Both the position numbers and the translations under genes were made by a program. Shown here piece by piece: positions 42,226 to 44,865 of a DNA stretch of 44,865 nucleotides. A model generated the notes under the pieces. It ran no database searches, was not told the origin of the DNA, and saw only the letters and a program-made list of their open reading frames with translations. The stretch is from positions 1 through 44,865 of the forward strand of contig JBFMGC010000023.1 of the NCBI GenBank assembly GCA_040752815.1, given 5' to 3'. Position 1 is the first letter of the stretch. Each line of letters begins with the position of its first letter. The DNA is from Candidatus Zixiibacteriota bacterium (GTDB taxonomy: Bacteria; Zixibacteria; MSB-5A5; GN15; FEB-12).

Positions 42226-43308
42226 ATGGCTGATGTGATGCAAGACCGGCGGACCGACTACGGACCGCCTCATTACGAGCAGTTCCTGCCGCCGATCATC
42301 AAGGAAAACTACGGCAAGTGGAAGTACCACGAAGTGCTCAAGCCGGGCGTGATGGTGCACGTGTCGCATTCCGGCGCGAAGCTCTACACCGTCCGGGCGG
42401 CGTCGAGTCGACTGCTCAGTATCGACAAGATCAGGATGTATTGTGACCTGGCCGACAAATACTGCGGCGGCCATTTGAGATTTACCAGCCGCCACAATGT
42501 CGAGTTTCTCACGGACAAGTTTGAAAATATCGAACCGCTTATCAAAGACCTGAAAGCGATCGGTCACCCGGTGGGCGGGATCGGCAACTCGATCTCGGCG
42601 ATTGTCCACACCCAGGGCTGGATTCACTGCCACTCGGCGGCCACCGATGCGTCGGGGATTGTCAAGGCGGTCATGGATGATGTGATCGATCACTTCGAGA
42701 ACATGAAACTGCCGGGCAAGCTGCGGATTGCTCTCGCCTGCTGCCTGAATATGTGCGGTGCGGTGCACTGTTCCGATATCGCCATTCTCGGTATCCACCG
42801 CCGTCCGCCGCGCATTCAGCACGACAAGGTCAAGAAGATGTGCGAGATACCGAACGTGAGCGCCTCCTGCCCGACCGCAGCGATTCGGCCGGCGCGGGTT
42901 GGCGGTCACGAGTCGATCGAGATTATCGAAGAACAGTGCATGTTCTGTGCGAACTGCTTTACGGTCTGTCCGGCGCTGCCGATTGCCGACCCGCTGAACG
43001 ATGGTGTATCGATCTGGGTGGGCGGCAAGGTGTCGAATGCGCGGCACGAGCCGATGTTCTCCAAGCTGGCGATTCCGTTCCTGCCGAACAATCCGCCGCG
43101 CTGGCCCGAGGTGACGACGGCCATTTCCAATCTGGTCGAACTGTGGGCGGCCAACGCTCGCAAGTATGAGCGGATGGGCGAGTGGATCGAGCGCATCGGC
43201 TGGCCGAAGTTCTTCAAGATGGCCGGAATCGAGTTCCAGAAGGAGCATATCGACGACTTCAAGCATGCCGGCTTGACCTATAAGCGCTCAACGCATCTAA
43301 CTTTCTAA
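42226..43308 (+). CDS. dsrB: Dissimilatory sulfite reductase beta subunit
   Basis: The 360-residue partner of DsrA in the alpha2beta2 core has the conserved [34 protein letters not shown] and [18 protein letters not shown] (starting near 172). [17 protein letters not shown] follows, then a ferredoxin domain ([19 protein letters not shown]). The C-terminal segment ending THLTF matches the family. It lies between dsrA and dsrD, with AAGGA before its ATG. Length and motifs are intact. Confidence 0.97.
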   Translation: MADVMQDRRTDYGPPHYEQFLPPIIKENYGKWKYHEVLKPGVMVHVSHSGAKLYTVRAASSRLLSIDKIRMYCDLADKYCGGHLRFTSRHNVEFLTDKFENIEPLIKDLKAIGHPVGGIGNSISAIVHTQGWIHCHSAATDASGIVKAVMDDVIDHFENMKLPGKLRIALACCLNMCGAVHCSDIAILGIHRRPPRIQHDKVKKMCEIPNVSASCPTAAIRPARVGGHESIEIIEEQCMFCANCFTVCPALPIADPLNDGVSIWVGGKVSNARHEPMFSKLAIPFLPNNPPRWPEVTTAISNLVELWAANARKYERMGEWIERIGWPKFFKMAGIEFQKEHIDDFKHAGLTYKRSTHLTF

Positions 43309-43318
43309 GGAGTGTCAG

Positions 43319-43561
43319 ATGGCAAAAACGGCCCAGGAAGTTGCCGAGACCATGTACAAGATGGTCAAAGAGGCTCAGGGCGTGAAGAAACTCAAGGCCA
43401 TGGACCTCACCAAGGCTGTAACCCAGCTTTTCGGCGATGATGTTGACAAGGCGACCTGCAAGGAAGCGATCAAAGAGCTGATCAACTCCGGTCGCTGCGT
43501 CTACACCTATTTCGGCGGCAGCTATATCGAGCTGCCCCACAAAGAGGGCGCGGCCAACTGA
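43319..43561 (+). CDS. dsrD: DsrD, allosteric activator of DsrAB
   Basis: This 80-residue winged-helix protein has the usual DsrD length. Recognisable segments are KTAQEVAETMYKMVKEAQG, MDLTKAVTQLFGDDVDKATC and CVYTYFGGSYIELPHKEG. DsrD is restricted to organisms that run the pathway reductively and has been shown to stimulate sulfite reduction by DsrAB. It has AAGGAG upstream, begins 10 bases after dsrB, and is followed 19 bases later by dsrN. Its presence is the best sequence argument for sulfate or sulfite respiration here. Confidence 0.95.
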   Translation: MAKTAQEVAETMYKMVKEAQGVKKLKAMDLTKAVTQLFGDDVDKATCKEAIKELINSGRCVYTYFGGSYIELPHKEGAAN

Positions 43562-43580
43562 GCGAGCGGGGTTTTCGCGC

Positions 43581-44865
43581 ATGACGCTGAGTTGTCCAAG
43601 GCTGGTTATCGCCGGGCTCTCCGGAGATTCGGGCAAGACGATAGCCAGCCTCAGCCTTGTGCTGGCCTTAAGACAGCGAGGCCTGCGCCTCTCTGTTTTC
43701 AAGAAAGGGCCGGACTATATCGATGCTGCCTGGCTTGCTTGGGCGGCCGGTTCGGTTTGTCGCAACCTTGACACTTACATGGTGGCGGCTGAAAGAGTGT
43801 CGGCGTCTTTTGCAGCGGCGGCCGGGAACTCGGACCTTGCCATCATTGAAGGCAACCGCGGACTGTTCGACGGCAAAGACAACGAGGGAACACACAGCAC
43901 CGCCAACCTGGCGAAGCTGCTCAGGGCTCCGGTTGTTTTGGTTGTCAATTGCACCAAGACCACCCGCACGGTCGCGGCGATCGTGAAGGGCTGTCAGGTG
44001 TTCGACGCCGATCTGCGCCTGGCAGGAATCATTCTCAATCAAGTGGCGGGGAAGCGGCACAGGCAGGTCATCACCGATGCCATCGAGCAGACCTGCCGGA
44101 TACCGGTACTCGGTGAGATCCCTCGTCTGTCGGCGAGCGATACGCTGATCCCGGGGCGGCACCTTGGACTGGTAACGCCGGCTGAGTTCGGCGAGAGTGA
44201 TTCGCTTGCGGGGCAACTGAGAACGCTGGGCGAGCGGCATCTCGATCTCGATCGACTGCTCCAGATCGCTCGGAACGTCGAACCGCTGCCGGCGCCTGAC
44301 GTCAGTGAGACCGCACCGTCGCCCTCGCGGGTTCGAATCGGATATTTCCGTGACCCGGTGTATACGTTCTACTATCCGGAAAATCTGGAAGCGATCGAGC
44401 ACGCCGGTGCCGAGCTGGTCACGATATCATCGTTTGCCGACACGCACCTGCCGGATATCGCTGGCCTTTATATTGGCGGCGGGTTTCCTGAGACTCAGGC
44501 TGACAAGATCTCCAAGAACCAGACGCTGCTTCGGGCTGTGCGGTCGGCGATCAACAACGGTCTTCCGGTCTACGCCGAGTGCGGCGGTTTGATCTACCTG
44601 TGTCGTACTCTGCGGAGCGGCTGTGTGATCTATCCGATGGCCGATGTTTTCCCGGTGGATCTTGTCATGGCAGGGTCGCCGGTGGGTCATGGATACACTG
44701 AATCGACGGTTGATCGACCCAATCCGTTTTTCGAGATCGGCGCGGTGCTGCGCGGCCACGAGTTTCATTACTCGGGACCGGACCGCCCGCTCCCGGAGAA
44801 GGTTGGCTGCCTGGTCATGCAGACGGGCACCGGTCTCGGCAATGGCCGGGACGGGCTGGTCTACA
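43581..44865 (+). CDS. dsrN: DsrN, cobyrinate a,c-diamide synthase-like amidase (cut by window end)
   Basis: This frame is open from ATG 43581 to the window end (428 codons seen). It matches CbiA-family glutamine-dependent amidotransferases. The P-loop is GLSGDSGKT (12-20), KKGPDYID and EGNRGLFDGKD are ATPase motifs, and the C-terminal amidase domain contains LYIGGGFPE and the nucleophile C334 in YAECGGL. HEFHYS near the end carries the expected His. In dsr operons this enzyme is DsrN, proposed to amidate sirohaem for DsrAB. It follows dsrD by 19 bases. True cobalamin synthesis is less likely given the operon. The last residues and stop lie beyond the window. Confidence 0.9.
   Translation, partial: MTLSCPRLVIAGLSGDSGKTIASLSLVLALRQRGLRLSVFKKGPDYIDAAWLAWAAGSVCRNLDTYMVAAERVSASFAAAAGNSDLAIIEGNRGLFDGKDNEGTHSTANLAKLLRAPVVLVVNCTKTTRTVAAIVKGCQVFDADLRLAGIILNQVAGKRHRQVITDAIEQTCRIPVLGEIPRLSASDTLIPGRHLGLVTPAEFGESDSLAGQLRTLGERHLDLDRLLQIARNVEPLPAPDVSETAPSPSRVRIGYFRDPVYTFYYPENLEAIEHAGAELVTISSFADTHLPDIAGLYIGGGFPETQADKISKNQTLLRAVRSAINNGLPVYAECGGLIYLCRTLRSGCVIYPMADVFPVDLVMAGSPVGHGYTESTVDRPNPFFEIGAVLRGHEFHYSGPDRPLPEKVGCLVMQTGTGLGNGRDGLVY

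Noticed and set aside
40973-43561. Oxidative (sulfur-oxidising) dsr locus
   Set aside because: dsrD lies in the operon and no dsrEFH or other oxidation markers are present, so the reductive direction is favoured.

Overview
The window looks like chromosome of an uncultured, sulfate- or sulfite-reducing, Gram-negative bacterium of the FCB group. A Zixibacteria-like lineage is my best guess, but it is an inference. The reductive sulfur genes dsrA-dsrB-dsrD-dsrN and qmoA-qmoB are unmistakable. A secreted protein ends in the 'YPNPFNPST...' sorting tail common in FCB phyla. TonB-dependent and RND outer-envelope systems and multihaem cytochromes show a diderm cell. I see no rRNA, tRNA, CRISPR array, transposase or phage gene.

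Layout: (1) 1-450 is non-coding and holds a large palindromic repeat. (2) 450-5420, minus strand: a heavy-metal RND efflux pump (CusA/CzcA-like), its adaptor with two Cys/His repeats, and a small Cys-rich exported protein. (3) 5768-9572, plus: an 11-haem cytochrome, an outer-membrane barrel and an 8-haem, probably lipid-anchored cytochrome, which together resemble an MtrCAB-type extracellular electron conduit. (4) 9639-15048: CoA-acylating aldehyde dehydrogenase, Kef-type antiporter, and a translationally coupled DUF438/PAS and DUF1858/DUF2249 pair. (5) 15346-18502: an arsenic-type operon, arsR - permease - thioredoxin - arsF - arsG. (6) 18694-22471: a VOC protein, a shortened DUF523/DUF1722 protein and a hybrid histidine kinase, separated by copies of a dispersed intergenic repeat. 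(7) 22942-26286: a pseudopilin operon (PilV-, PilW- and two PilX-like proteins). (8) 26517-29743: YciI-like protein and a TonB-dependent receptor.

(9) 30033-44865 is the sulfur-energy region. On the minus strand are dsrC-like, a cytochrome b subunit (TmcC/DsrM-like) and an HdrD-like iron-sulfur subunit (TmcB/DsrK-like), preceded by a Cys-rich HTH regulator. On the plus strand are qmoAB (without qmoC), a secreted sorting-tail protein, and dsrABD-dsrN, the last cut by the window end. QmoAB would pass quinol electrons to APS reductase, DsrAB reduces sulfite with DsrD as activator, DsrN probably amidates sirohaem, and the TmcBC-like pair would exchange electrons between the membrane and a thiol/disulfide partner. 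sat, aprBA, qmoC, dsrMKJOP and a two-cysteine DsrC are not in this window.

The most interesting observations are: the DsrC homologue has Tyr instead of the upstream redox cysteine and sits beside TmcBC-like genes; qmoAB ends in a terminator with no qmoC; qmoA and dsrA share an identical 15-base A-tract CRP/FNR-like operator just upstream of a CCTTGACAG -35 element; the qmoA leader can fold into mutually exclusive attenuator-like hairpins; and a Cys-rich HTH plus receiver-like regulator lies between the two sulfur operons.
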